Part shown: positions 22,200 to 34,059 of the stretch, piece after piece | Numbering within the stretch: the stretch's first letter is position 1 | Layout: each line of letters begins with the position of its first letter | Assembly: GCF_008831285.2 (NCBI RefSeq) | Contig: NC_045149.1 | Location: 19,359,035-19,423,034 of the forward strand | Direction of reading: 5' to 3' | DNA: 64,000 bases | Source of the DNA: Nymphaea colorata | Lineage: Eukaryota > Streptophyta > Magnoliopsida > Nymphaeales > Nymphaeaceae | Program-made: the position numbers and the translations under genes | Notes under the pieces: model-generated | Told to the model about the DNA's origin: nothing | Databases searched by the model: none | The model's input: the letters and a program-made list of their open reading frames with translations, nothing else

Positions 22200-24770
22200 C
22201 AAACTCATTTGAAATTTTTTCACTTCTAATTTTCTAAAGCCAAATTTCATTGTGCAATCAGTAAAATGGTTTTTTTATCACTGAACAAATTTTCGTACCA
22301 TTCCTTTTTTGGGTTTCTGAGAGTATCTGTAGCATTTTTCTAAAATAAAAACAATTTTTAATAAATTTAACCTTGGCTACTATTTGAAAGTGTTTAAAGT
22401 GAAAAGTAGACATAGATTTGCCTACAGTTATACGTTACCATGGAGGAGAATCTATCTATGAATAACTACAATGTAGGGATATGAAAACCAGGAGAAAACC
22501 CTAAGAAAGAAAAGAAAGATAAAACAAACAGAGGTGTCTAAAAAGGATCTGTGCTGAATACCAAGGAAGACAGGGCAAGAACATTATGCTAAACGTCTCG
22601 AATATGGCCTAAACTACAAGACTGCCATGTCATGATTGTGCTAAACAAAAGCCATGCATGGAAAGAGATATACAGAGAAAGGAAATCCAACTCTGCTAAG
22701 ACAAAAGAAAAGTTGTCAGCAATGGATGAACGGTGATGATGTGCTTTTGAAAAGATAAGAGGCTGATGCAGCACTGCTTATGTGATATCTTTTCCTTGTA
22801 AGGTCTTTTTCTATGTTTTATTTATTTTATCAAGTGCATAAATCTTAAGGTTTTAATTAATGAAATTTAAAGAAATCATACACCATGTGTGCTAAAAGCA
22901 GATGCAAAAAGTGTGTTTTTTGTTTGCTAAAAGCTATTAAAAACAAGCATTAGCTGTATTCTTTATATAAAAAAATAAAATTTAACATTTTAATAACGAC
23001 CAACTGTTGAAATGTCATAATAATCAACGAGATGTTCTCATCAAATAAATCATGCGGATAACATGGTTTCAAATTTGGTGCAGCTGTGATTAAAAAAATT
23101 GTTGTTTAGACGTTCCCTAAGACTGTAATAAGAGAAAAACGGAAGGGGTGGTTTGGTCTGTTGGAAAGGCTGTGGAAGTCGTCTAATCACTGAAGAGCGC
23201 AGCCAAAAAAAGGTTGTCCTGTCGGCTCTCTCTTGCACCGGCTGACCTCTTTCTTTAAAATAAAGAGCGAAAGAAGAGGAGAGTGGGACCCACATGGGTC
23301 GCCGCTGCGTGATTTCCGGTCGAATGGTCCGGCGAATAGTCGTGCTGGTAACGGGTTGGATACGATGATTATGATCCGATCCAAGAAGTACACCAAATTT
23401 AGTAAATAGTAAATACCTCCTCCAATCACGTCCCTTTCAGGACATTCTGGATTCTGGAGGGCTGGGTTCGCTTACTCAGAATGATGCTTGGTGGTAGGCT
23501 TCCCCCTTCGCTCAAAAACAATGAATATATAGGAAAAGAATCAGACTATCGACAGAAACAGAAATCAAAAGAAGACAAAGAAAGACGAGCAATTTTGAGC
23601 TTCTACATCTATCCGCTCTTCTTGACCATCAGGCATGCAACCAGTCTTCTTTAAATTCTTGCCAAGCACGACTATAAAAATCATAGACATATACGTGAGT
23701 TCTACTGCTGTTCAGCTCTGCAGGTTTCATAAGACAGTTCAGCTCTGCAGGTTTCATAAGAGATAGTTGCTTCAAGAGGCGTAGCATAATTAGTCCGGAT
23801 GGCGAGCGGGTGAATGTTTAATTGTCAGTTTGATTTCATTCAAACTGTCAACAGCAAATACTGTAATACTGTAATTGTCAGGTGTATTTTCTCTTCCCAC
23901 CTAGGTTTCAAAATAGCCATAGATATTGAAGGCAGAATAGAAAAAAAGTGTCTTTGACTCCACATAGACCTTCCCTATCGTTAAATTGGATCCCCAACAA
24001 GCATCAATACATGTTTTCCATCTTTGGTTTTACATATAAAAAGCATATCTATATTGACTCGTTAAATTGCTGTATTCCACACCAATGCTAGAGACGTTTG
24101 TCTTCTTCTCCGTATCTATTGAAACCGCTTCATATTGATCATCTGAAAGGCCCTGAACAACTTGACCTCTGCCTGGTTACAAAGTGAAGCTTTATACATT
24201 CAGTAGATAACAAGGTCCCACTATATCTTGGACGGTCTTAAAAAGGATTTTACTTTTTAATACGAAACAGGATGTCGATATTGAATCAAAGGACGGACCT
24301 CGTTCAACCACCTTTTAAGATGTTCCCCCTGGAAAGGAAACCAGCATAGATAGCAAGACAGTATGACAGCATCTATCACTGCTCTCAGGAGGATATAAAG
24401 GAAAAAAGTTCCTTCCAACTCATCCAAACAGAGAATTGGCCGTTCTTGGCTACACCACCGTCGGATCCAGAACCGAACTCAACACAAAGGGAACAAAAGA
24501 AGAGATGGTCGCTTTATTGTGCTTCTGAATTACAGTGTTATATGTATGTATAATTTTCATTAGTGATGAAGGATAGCAAAACGTCTCAACGCTGGGATTG
24601 AATCTCCTGCTGGAAAGATGCTTGCCGCAGGCCTCTGCAATTCGAAAATGATCTGCATACCAGAATTTGTTCTCATGCCTGCACCTCTGGAGATGCTAAC
24701 CCCTGCTAGTCACAGGACACATCCTCTGATAATTTACAAGCAAATGGAGTATATACAACAATGTGGCATA
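22200..24770. other. Intergenic spacer between RhoGDI and the NPGR2-like gene
   Basis: This includes the RhoGDI promoter side and the 3' side of the NPGR2-like gene. I found no coding region. It contains a 27-bp tandem duplication at 23711-23764. Confidence 0.5.
23711..23764. repeat. Tandem duplication, 27 bp x 2
   Basis: The unit starting TTCAGCTCTGCAGGTTTCAT occurs twice back to back with period 27 and almost no differences. Confidence 0.9.
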
Positions 24771-24775
24771 ATCTA

Positions 24776-27700
24776 TCATCCGAAGTTCTCAACTGGCGCG
24801 GTCTCTTCAAGAAGCACAGCAGCTTGAAAGCAATCGGAGGCTTCTGATGCTGAACCACCCTCACATTTGTGAAGCATACCTAGATTGTACCATGCCAAAT
24901 GGTTTGTCCTGTCCAATCTGAGTGCCTCTGATAGAAAGCTTCGAGCAGTTGCCAGTGACCGGCTCCCCTGTTGCCTGAGAACAGATGCTGCACAGATCAA
25001 ACTGGGAACATGGCCGGGGTCAATCTCGAGTGCATTGAGGAAGGCTGTCAGTGCATCCTCAAGCTGGCCCTTTGCCTCATAAAGCAGTCCTGCATACACA
25101 GAAGACATCTTTAGAATACTTAAAACTTTCAGGTGAGGCAAATATAATATGGCAATTGAAAATCCCAGTAAGAGGAAGAGGAGAAAAATATAAATTACCT
25201 GTTGCATGCCACCTCGAAGCAGAAAAGGCATTAATTGCTAATGACTTTGCTAGACAAGCCTCAGCATCTTTCCACTGTGACATCTTCGTGTATACATGAG
25301 CTAAATCATGCCATGTTTCTATCTCTAGCAAACGAACATCACCCACACCCTGCAACCACGTTCAGTAAAAACTAAGTAGTTTCAAACCAATGGCTGAGTC
25401 ATGATACCAAAATGCTTCTGAGATTAACAAAAATAAAAAAAGGAAGATTGTCCTCGTTTCCTACAAACTAAAATACGGCTCTTGCTCGTCCAAATGGGAT
25501 CTGGAATTTGGGCCGGCTCTCCTTATCCATTGTCCAATTTGTTTTTACAGTAGCAGTTGCAGTGACACTTTCCACGAATCAGGATATCAGGCACCCAAGT
25601 TAAATAGCGTACCAGAGGCCAATCTAGTATCAGGGAAATCTGAAGCTCAATTCATAATCCTAAGCCAGCTGGAGATTTCAAACAAACAAAGTGTATGCAT
25701 GGAATGCTTAATATATGAACTGAAATGCTTAAATCCACAAAGTTGAAAGTGAATAGACATGATTTGTACATGCCGTTTTACATGCAAATGAAGCTAATGC
25801 ATGTGAAATAAAAAACTCAGTGTGACATTCTAGCCCGCCAGAAACCCATCTAATTGTATTATACCAGCAACACCTATATGCTACAGCTTATAGTCATGTT
25901 CCATTAGGAACCTAAACTTTATGGTAATGGAGCGCAGATTCAGTTAGAACACAATAGACAACACAAAATTTTGAAAAGGTGCCTATGCTGACAATTCTTG
26001 CTTGTTTCAAAATTTTCCACACACAGATAAATAATGCCGCTCTACAGAAAAACATTCAGCCACAAGGTTATGATACAATACTTTTGCATGGATGAGTTTA
26101 GCCATTAAAATACTAAAACCTCACTTTTTCGATGTGTTACTACAAAGAAGGCATTTGCTTAAAAGCTAACAAAGAAAAGAAAATAAACTATCTAATGACA
26201 TTCGTACCTTAAACATCTTTTTCCCCATCCCCATGCTTTTGCTTCTAACTTGAAGAAGAGCAAGAAGATGGGTATATGTTTCAATTGCATTCCTGAATTG
26301 ACCCTGAGCAATCTGGACCTTTGCTTTTGTTCGTAATAATCTGCCTTGGTCCCACTTCCCAGTCTCATCTAATGCCGCATTCAAGATGGTCTCAGATTCA
26401 AAAAATCTTTTCTGAGCTGACAATGTTCTAGCTAAAAGCAGCCAAATTTCGACATTAGATCCTGCTTCCATTTTCAACAGCTGCTTTGCCTGGCTAAGTG
26501 CTACATCCAATTTCCGTTGCTCAGCATTTTCAAGGCAGAGAGAGAAAATAATATTTGAATCTTTCCCGTGGGCCAATCTATTAGCTACTTCTAGGGCCTC
26601 AAGTGCCTCACACTGCTTTGTGGTTCTCTCAACATCAGAAACAGCAACCCTAGCCTGAGTTGAAAGAGCAGTTCCAAGTAAGCAATTTGCAACACCAGCC
26701 AATGCCTCACACTCTCCATTCATGTTAGTCAGTGCTTTTCGTGCAAATTGCACCCCTTCGTCTGCATGATCACTCTTATCACCACAAATTCTTGAAGCAG
26801 CTAATAAAGCTTGAATACAATTTGAAGATTCTCTGCTCTTCAGCATTCTTTTCAATAGGTTCAAAGCAACCAAAACATCACCTTCACCAAAGTAACAGAG
26901 GGCAAGAACAAAACAGTGCGAAGATCGGTCTAAGAGCCCTGGAAGCAGTTCCTCAATATGACTGGCCAGCGATCTTAGGCTTCCAGAAACAGCCAATGCA
27001 AATGTAAGATGGTGGATAATCGATGGGTCCCATGTAATTCTCTTCAAAGCAATTTTTCTCAGTAGAATGAGCAACAGTAAGATTGCTTCCTCTAAATTGT
27101 TCCGAGGTATGAACGAACCCTCAGCTTGAGAACGAAGGTTAGGTGGCCTTGCATCGTTACCACCATAAAGAAGGAAAACAGCAAATTCTTTCTGAATTCT
27201 TGCACAGGTTTCAGGGTCAAGGTTCCAGTGCACAAGTAGGGCTCGCCTGTAGGATGCAATTGCTTCATGGAGATAACTGGCTTGCTTCCATAACTCAGGA
27301 AGCATTTCAACAGCCTTGTTTAACGTTTCCTGTAATTTAATGTCAGCGCCAAAGCTTTCAGGCAAGCCTTCAGGCAAGGCTGACTCGATGGTGTCCAGTA
27401 CAACTTTACATGATTGAGCAGCTTCTGCAATCATCAATGACAAAATGAGAAAATAAAGAAGCAAGAAATTATTAGACCAATAACTTTTCTATACAAACAT
27501 CTCAACCATATTCCAAGGCGTGACACACAATGTTCCAGAGATGACTCCAAAGAAATGTATGGGTGCAACAGCAAACATCACATATATAAGCCCAGGTTAT
27601 TTATTTTCCTTTGCATAAGTAGAAGGAGCATAAATATGAAGGCAAAAGAATATAATATCTGTTCCTTTTCCCTGTATTATAACTTTTTTACTGTTTTACT

Positions 27701-29871
27701 CTCCTGCTTCTTATGGACATTTTCAATTTCCACATTTAGTTATTCCTTTCCAAGAGAACGATGATAAAGGAGGAAATATGGAGGTGCACAAAACTGATCG
27801 GTCAAGAACAATGAGAATAGCTGACTCTCTTCTATAATAAGAATACACACTGGTTTTCACATGTAGACCAAAATAGAATCCTTATTGAATATCGACCAAC
27901 TTCACATATTGGTTCATGAGCAACAAGGAAAAGATGCCAAGCAGAACACAAGATGTCAAGAACAAGTTGTCATGAGGATAGAAGCAAGAATGAAGGCTAC
28001 AGCATACCCTTAAACCTTCCCAGATCCTGCAGTGCCTTTGCTTTCAGGAAGATGGCCTCCAAAAGCAAGCTGACAGCATGCATTGTCATAGGTGGAGCAA
28101 TATCATTGTGAGAACGGCGTTTGCGACGTTCAAATTTTCTTGCGATTGAGAGTTTGATCTTGGGCATCACTGCAGCAACATCTATCCCCTCAAATACATG
28201 AAGTGCAGCATCTATATTTCCCCTTTGATATTCAAGTCGTCCCAACAATGCCCTGGCCTCCTATAATATTAGAGAATCAAAATAACATCAGTTTTCCAAT
28301 TGAGTACCAGGAAAATTTCCATGCATTACCTCTGAATTCTACAAGTCAAACTTTATCAATTCATCAAGAAGAGTAAAGACGTGAACAGTGAAGCTGTTTG
28401 CAAATCTCAAATAACAAACATGAAACAGCTGACATCCTCAGGAATGCTGGAAATAAGCAAACCCAGCACATGATTGATGATAGTGTACCAGAAAGTACAT
28501 ATGAACGTAAAGCACATACTTCAAAGTTCTAATATATCATGTCTCCATTGTTACTTTAGAGCTAGTCAATGTCATTGATAAGATCGTTACAGATCTTCAC
28601 AACAATGTCATTGGTAGGATTGTTACAATATCTTCAAAACATTTTGCTATATAGAACACTGCAACAGTAGCTAAAGTTTCGTATAAATTCAGCACGTCTA
28701 TCGTCAGTTTCATTTTTCTGAAGTAAATACTTCAATCGTTTATTTATATTCTTTAAGGAAAGAAGAAACAATTATGCCACATACGTGACTTGTATCATAT
28801 CCTGTCTTATTTCTTATATTCTTTGTTCTGAAACTTTTAAGGATTTCCTGAAAACAGTCTAAGGAAAACCCTGCAAATAAATTGCCAAGATTGAACATTA
28901 TAACTAGAACAGACTTGGGCATCAAAGAAAGCCTAAGAAGTTGGAAAGAGAGCGAGGCAATTGGAGAAGCACTCGCAGACTCTTTTTTTGTGTTCTTGAT
29001 CTACTGGATTTCATAACTTTGTTGACCACTTTTCTGCCATGTAGATCCGATACATATCTCAAGTTCTGAACGCAGTCCTCAAACAAGTCCCAAGAACGGG
29101 GAGAAACAAGATGTTCCAACGCGGAAAGACAACTTCCTAACCGTAGGTAGACAGATGGCTTGCAGGAATATTGACTGATCAACACGAAAAGCTTTTTGCA
29201 TAATAATCAAATATGACACAAGATTACAAGGTGGTCTAACTAAATCTAGAATATCTTTCTGGAAGAAACAAACATGCTGGCCAAATGCGCTGGATTTTCT
29301 AGCCATTTTAGTTGCTGCGGAAATTTAAACTCACAAAATTACACACTACTGAGAGAAGTACCAATGACGCTAACATTTATTAGACCTAGCCTTCAACAAC
29401 ATTTCCTTTTCCATGTTCTGGAACCATCACATGATAAAATTGCTTCTCATAGAGGCATACGCAAGAACTACGTGAAACATGACTACCCCGATTTTATATT
29501 TTCCTTTTCTTTTTAAGTAAACAGAGAAACACGCAAAGTATTGTCGATTGCCAATTTGAAAGACAACTAGAAGACAACCAAAAAAAAAAAAAGAAAACAA
29601 AAAAGAGAAAAGAAAAAGAGTCCAACGTAGATGGACCAACCTCATAGTTCAAGCAAAGGCCTTCACGAAGAGATGATTCAGCTTCCTCAATGTTGCCTCT
29701 GTCTGGCTTTGGTGGCTCACCCTCCCCAGTTCTCGAAGAGAACCCACTCACGGAGTAATCCCTCGTTGCGAGGGATTCAGGCGACTGGGCCATGTCATCT
29801 ATTTTCAGCTGCTCACCCGAACATAGACACTGCATTATCTTCTTCAACTTTAAACCAACCTTATCTTTCAT
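24776..29871 (-). CDS. NPGR2: NPG1-related TPR protein, NPGR2-like
   Basis: The NPG family are tetratricopeptide-repeat, calmodulin-binding proteins. NPG1 is needed for pollen germination, and NPG proteins scaffold the PI4K-alpha-1 complex at the plasma membrane. Five coding exons: 29641-29871, 28008-28260, 26208-27424, 25199-25349 and 24776-25089, totalling 2166 nt or 721 aa with all phases consistent (family members are about 700-740 aa). The N-terminus reads KKIMQCLCSGEQL, with two cysteines that could be acylated. The TPR-like helices start at NIEEAESSLREGLCLNYEEA and continue through EYQRGNIDAALHVFEGID (exon 2), the long exon 3 (GRFKEAAQSCKVVLD, KQASYLHEAIASYRRALL) and the C-terminal TPRs (TWHDLAHVYTKMSQWKDAEA, KGQLEDALTAFLNALEIDP, NHLAWYNLGMLHK). 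The C-terminus ends LLEETAPVENFG. The start is the first ATG after a 5' UTR intron. The gene looks intact. Assignment to NPGR2 rather than NPG1 or NPGR1 rests on the CLCSGEQ N-terminus. Confidence 0.93.
28568..28636. repeat. Imperfect 36-bp tandem duplication in an NPGR2 intron
   Basis: AATGTCATTG(A/G)TA(A/G)GAT(C/T)GTTACA occurs at 28568 and 28604 within the intron between coding exons 1 and 2. Confidence 0.75.
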
Positions 29872-30870
29872 CCTTGTTCAGTAGAGGAAAAACGTTCAGC
29901 ACCATCATCTCCAGTTTCACCAAAATTAAAGATAAGAGACAGAAAAAAGAAAACCCAACTACTGCAAAGTATTATGTCCTTGAATTGAAACTTTTTTAAT
30001 ACGAGGAGCCAAAATTTTCAAGACATTACCTACCCACAATCTATTTTTCATTCAAAAGGAAGAAAGCTTCCAATCTGATCCAAAATTAGGTTATACTGAA
30101 AGATTTTTAATAAAAAAGAAGGGTAACAAAACACTACCCAGAAAGCCCTAGTTCCCCGCCGTCATCAAGACCTACCACGAGTGGTAAATCCAACAATAAA
30201 AAAACACTGGTTCCAAACTCATCAGAGAAAATTCCACAACCAAACAAAAAGAATAAACCCAAGACCACTCTCTAAAATTCAAGAAGATAAAGAAAAAAAC
30301 CAAGAAAACCCTCACAATTGAATTAAGAAAACTTTAGAAGTGAAACAATTGAACCCAACCTCATCTCTCCCCGGTTACCAAAAAGAAGGAAGCTCACCTA
30401 AACAGCTAACAATTTTCCTACCAGATCAAAGCCTCCCCAAAAACCAACACCGAAATTCGAACTCCCATAACCCAAATTCTACTCCACAACCCACCAAATT
30501 CATCCCATCCAGAAGCTTCTTTCCCCCAAACCACATTTAGAAAACGGAAAAATGAACATGAAGGCCAATCACAATCAGAAAACAACTACAATCTCGCAAC
30601 GAGGCGCAGAAAAAAGGAAGGCAACCAAGGATTAAACCGCCCAGATTCGAAACCCTAGAATTCAAGAAAGAGGACGACGTCAGAACAATTATGGCGAGGG
30701 CAGATACGAACTAAAGCCTTCTTTAAACACCAACGCCTCTCCTCCCAGCACTGGGCCCCCGCCCCCTCCCTCTATGAATAAAGGTGCCAAATAAAATTCT
30801 AAAAAAAATTAATTCAACACATCAGAGCAATTTATTTTAAACTAATCAAACAAAAACGGAGATCCTAACC

Positions 30871-30960
30871 TGAGAATGAACCAGGCTTCTTTCGAAGAAG
30901 CCGAAGAAGGATCCCTTTTTTTCCCCTTTCTAATCAGAAAATTCGAGAAAATCAATAAAA
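30871..30960 (-). other. 5' UTR exon of the NPGR2-like gene
   Basis: The minus strand shows a pyrimidine-rich leader ending TTCATTCTCAG|GTTAGG, with the exon end at 30870-30871. The 5' UTR intron is about 1 kb and ends shortly before the coding start at 29871. A TATA-like TTTAAATATT lies at 30981-30990, which would place transcription start near 30955. The exon start is approximate. Confidence 0.45.
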
Positions 30961-30980
30961 TAAAGAAACGGAGAAGGAAA

Positions 30981-30990
30981 AATATTTAAA
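30981..30990 (-). promoter_or_regulatory. TATA-like box for the NPGR2-like gene
   Basis: TTTAAATATT on the minus strand, about 25-35 bases before the inferred 5' UTR exon. Confidence 0.35.
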
Positions 30991-30999
30991 CGGAACAGG

Positions 31000-32039
31000 G
31001 GAGAGCAGAAGTGCAGCGCGGACAGGAGATTAACGGCTAACGTTTGAAGGAGTTAGGGGTCAACGGTACCGGTTTTACAACGTGGCGTAATGTCGTATGA
31101 GCTCTTGCAACCAGCTTCGTAAGACGACGACGGTCAACGGTCTTCTTGGGGATTTCGAGATCGGTTGGCTCGGGTAGTTGGTCGGTAGCCGTGGGCTGGG
31201 TTGGGGTTGGTTTTGACCGGGTCGACTTAGACCAAGTGTTTGGAGGCGTAGGCTTGGCTCGCTTTAAAATAAATAGCCCGTTAAGTAAGGGGGGGCGATA
31301 TATTGAAACGCACGAAGCACTTCATCTTTTTTATTTTTATTGTTTTTGAGGTTGAAAAAGAAAAAAATGAGAAACCACCATGTTAATATATTAAAATACT
31401 TAACATTATTTAAAACAAAAAAAAATTAAAATATTAAAAAAGGAAAATTTGATTTGGTCAAGAACCCTATACTATTAAATTGATTTGGTCAACCTACTTT
31501 AAAGTATTGATCATGATGTCCTTCTCTTTTTCAATAAAAAACTACTTAAATGAGCATCCCCAAGACTCTTTTATGCAGGACTATGACATCAATGCATCTT
31601 ACTTGGACTACACAGCGTGCTTGGTGGTTACACAGGTACAGTTGCCTGCATGAATGAATGCAGCCAAGCCAGTTATTCAATTATTAATATGATGTGATTA
31701 TAGGAGACATGCTATCTTTATGTTGGAACAGTATACATTATTATTTTGAACACGAACAACTATCGGTTCTTGAAAGACTAATAACATATGATATGCTTAT
31801 CTTTTTTATTGAAGAAATCTCAAGCCGGATTGGTTAAACTCAAAAGTCCATGCTTAAACAACTATCTTCTTATGCCGGCATTACGTCCGCATTGAAACTG
31901 GTTTCTATGGTCAAAATTAACTCCTTTTGAAGTTACCAACCTTCATGTCTGACTTGAAAAATATTATGAAAAAGCTGTTGAGGACGAGGGCCCTCCTGCA
32001 CTCTCGAGATCAAGAAGAAGAAAAGATGCAAACACACAA
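31000..32039. other. Intergenic, nothing recognised
   Basis: Upstream flank of the NPGR2-like gene followed by AT-rich DNA. No gene or clear repeat border was found. Confidence 0.4.
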
Positions 32040-32173
32040 GGATACAAGATTAAGTAGTCGTTCGGAGGTCACCTCCTCTTTTTCATGCCTCCTCGTGGTG
32101 GTTTGTAGTACACTATTTAACTCGAGTGTCACGTGTGACTTAACCACCATTGACAGTTCAAAAAAGTAGCATT

Positions 32174-32243
32174 CATAGGAATCAAACTGACGACAATTCA
32201 TAAACATGACTCCCAGATCGACCAGCTACACTACGCCCTTTGG
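32174..32243 (-). mobile_element. tRNA-derived SINE head (A and B boxes)
   Basis: On the minus strand GCGTAGTGTAGCTGGTCGA resembles a tRNA-type A box, and TCAGTTTGATTCC (32178-32190) resembles a B box about 35 bases later, which is the spacing of an RNA polymerase III promoter. It does not fold into a complete tRNA. The body probably continues leftwards to about 32.04 kb. No clear target duplication was identified. Confidence 0.4.
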
Positions 32244-33060
32244 GGCCATCAATAGCCGCAATGAGTCGCCACAAACAAATACGAGATACATTGGTGCTCT
32301 TTAACATGGAAAGTTATATTAACATCTCTAAACCACGAATAAGGGAAGCCTATTAATCGGGATCAGGCTTTACTCTCCAACAAAAAACTCAAGGTAAGAA
32401 GTGGAAAGATTAAAATGTTGACGCAGTATTTCAATTTAGTTAGTAAACTTTTATACTTATATAGTGAACACATAAGCAGTCTGTTGAGACGTGTGCCTTT
32501 AACAAACCAGACTGCTTAGTAGCAGTGCAATTACAACTCTTATATCCAACTTTATTAATTGAGCTCAAATGTTCAACTTTTCAAACATGTTGCGAGATAA
32601 GGTTTTGAGCTCATACCTATTTAAGTATGCTCAGCATTAATCATATTTATGTTTAAGCTTAAAATAAAGTTGATCCAATTAACTCTTAAGTCAAGCCCTG
32701 AACAGATTTTACAGTTCCATTATGTAATCAATAGAACATTAGAACCTAAACCAAACGGCTCTTTGTTTGAGTCGCTCGATAATTCTTTTTCATTGACTGG
32801 ACAAAGTTAGGTTGCAGTCAATTTACAACTCTTTTCCGATGAGTCCTCGAGATCTGGAATTGGTTCATGAAATTCAGGACAAGAAACAGGAGTTATACCC
32901 CAAGAACCCCAAAGGAAAAAACACAGATTGCATTTGATTACCGCAGACCAGAGATCTGCAGGTAATCTCACTGCTGATTACAGGTCCGTGGTTTCGAGGT
33001 TAAATCCAATGCTCTTTACAGTGTTAACATAAATTTGAAATCCACAGTAAGGGGTTGATG

Positions 33061-33096
33061 CTGAAATCTACAGTCTATTAAGACTGTGGATTTCAG
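33061..33096. repeat. Short foldback: 16-bp stem, 4-base loop
   Basis: CTGAAATCTACAGTCT (33061-33076), loop ATTA, AGACTGTGGATTTCAG (33081-33096). One G-U pair interrupts an otherwise perfect stem. A further copy of the arm sequence, GAAATCCACAGT, lies about 25 bases upstream (33037-33048). It may be the core of a small foldback element. Confidence 0.8.
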
Positions 33097-33611
33097 CTAT
33101 TGTTGGTTTTGGATCCCCTCAAACATAAGATCTGTGGAAAATGAAACACAACGTCAAAGTTTTCAAATTTGAACAAAAAGGACGGTCATGTTTTAGTTGA
33201 AGTTTTATACACTAAAAACAAGCTGTCTGGAAATGAGTTGGATCTAGTTTGAAGATTTTACTATTTTCTACTCTCCAAACAGCTCCTACCAAGAAGAATT
33301 TTTTTTCCCCTTAAAGCTAACGAATTTCTCACGTCTCACATCCAGTTTGGAATCTCAAGGGGCCACTTCAGTTCACATCTTCAGTTAGCTCCATACTGCT
33401 AAATATCTACCATTTTGGACATGACTGGGATTAAGCTCTGTTCTTTTTATAAAAATAATCTCATTATGCATACCATCATAAAATTATAACGCTCAGAGAA
33501 TAAATTTTTCATTCTTCACATTATCTAAATTTTTTATGCATTTCATATACGGTATAGATGTGTCATTTTGATGACAAATTTCTAACAAGTAGCTAGATTT
33601 GTGATGGGCAC

Positions 33612-34031
33612 CTAACATCCTTGCTCTACTTGTTCTAGAACCATATTTTCCGGCCACGGCCTGCTAAGACGACGTAGAGTAGGTACCTCCAATAAGCCAA
33701 TAAATGCCAGCTTTATGGAGCTCAAAACCCGCTCACCGTAACGACGGGATTCCTCTGTACTTTGGTCGTGCCTTTGATTCCAGAGCCAAATAGGCCTCGT
33801 AAACATCGAGTTGCCAACCTTCCATACAAGCCCTACATTCCATGGAGCCCAGCCAAAGCCAGTGTTTAGGTGATCAGGACTTAAGGAGAGTGCTCCGTTG
33901 CCGCTTCTTTCTTGTTTGAAGCATCTTCTCTTCTTGATCTCTTCTCCATCTCCGCGTGATTCAAGTTCTTTGGACTCATCTTGGCACGTATCAGTTCCGA
34001 TATCAATAGTAAGATCTAGATAACCATGCAT
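33612..34031 (-). CDS. Hypothetical ORF, 139 aa, unrecognised
   Basis: An uninterrupted frame from ATG 34031 to the stop at 33612. It begins MHGYLDLTIDIGTDTCQDES and has a Lys/Arg/Glu-rich segment, then a tryptophan-rich stretch (FGWAPWNVGLVWKVG). No family is recognised and no promoter is seen. It could be a chance ORF or a remnant of a mobile element. Confidence 0.15.
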   Translation of the reverse strand: MHGYLDLTIDIGTDTCQDESKELESRGDGEEIKKRRCFKQERSGNGALSLSPDHLNTGFGWAPWNVGLVWKVGNSMFTRPIWLWNQRHDQSTEESRRYGERVLSSIKLAFIGLLEVPTLRRLSRPWPENMVLEQVEQGC

Positions 34032-34059
34032 CTGTCCAGTTCTATGGGGGTGTCCTGCA

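Noticed and set aside
26732-27340. Plus- and minus-strand frames of 65-91 codons inside NPGR2 exon 3
   Set aside because: They overlap the long conserved TPR exon and have no family resemblance.
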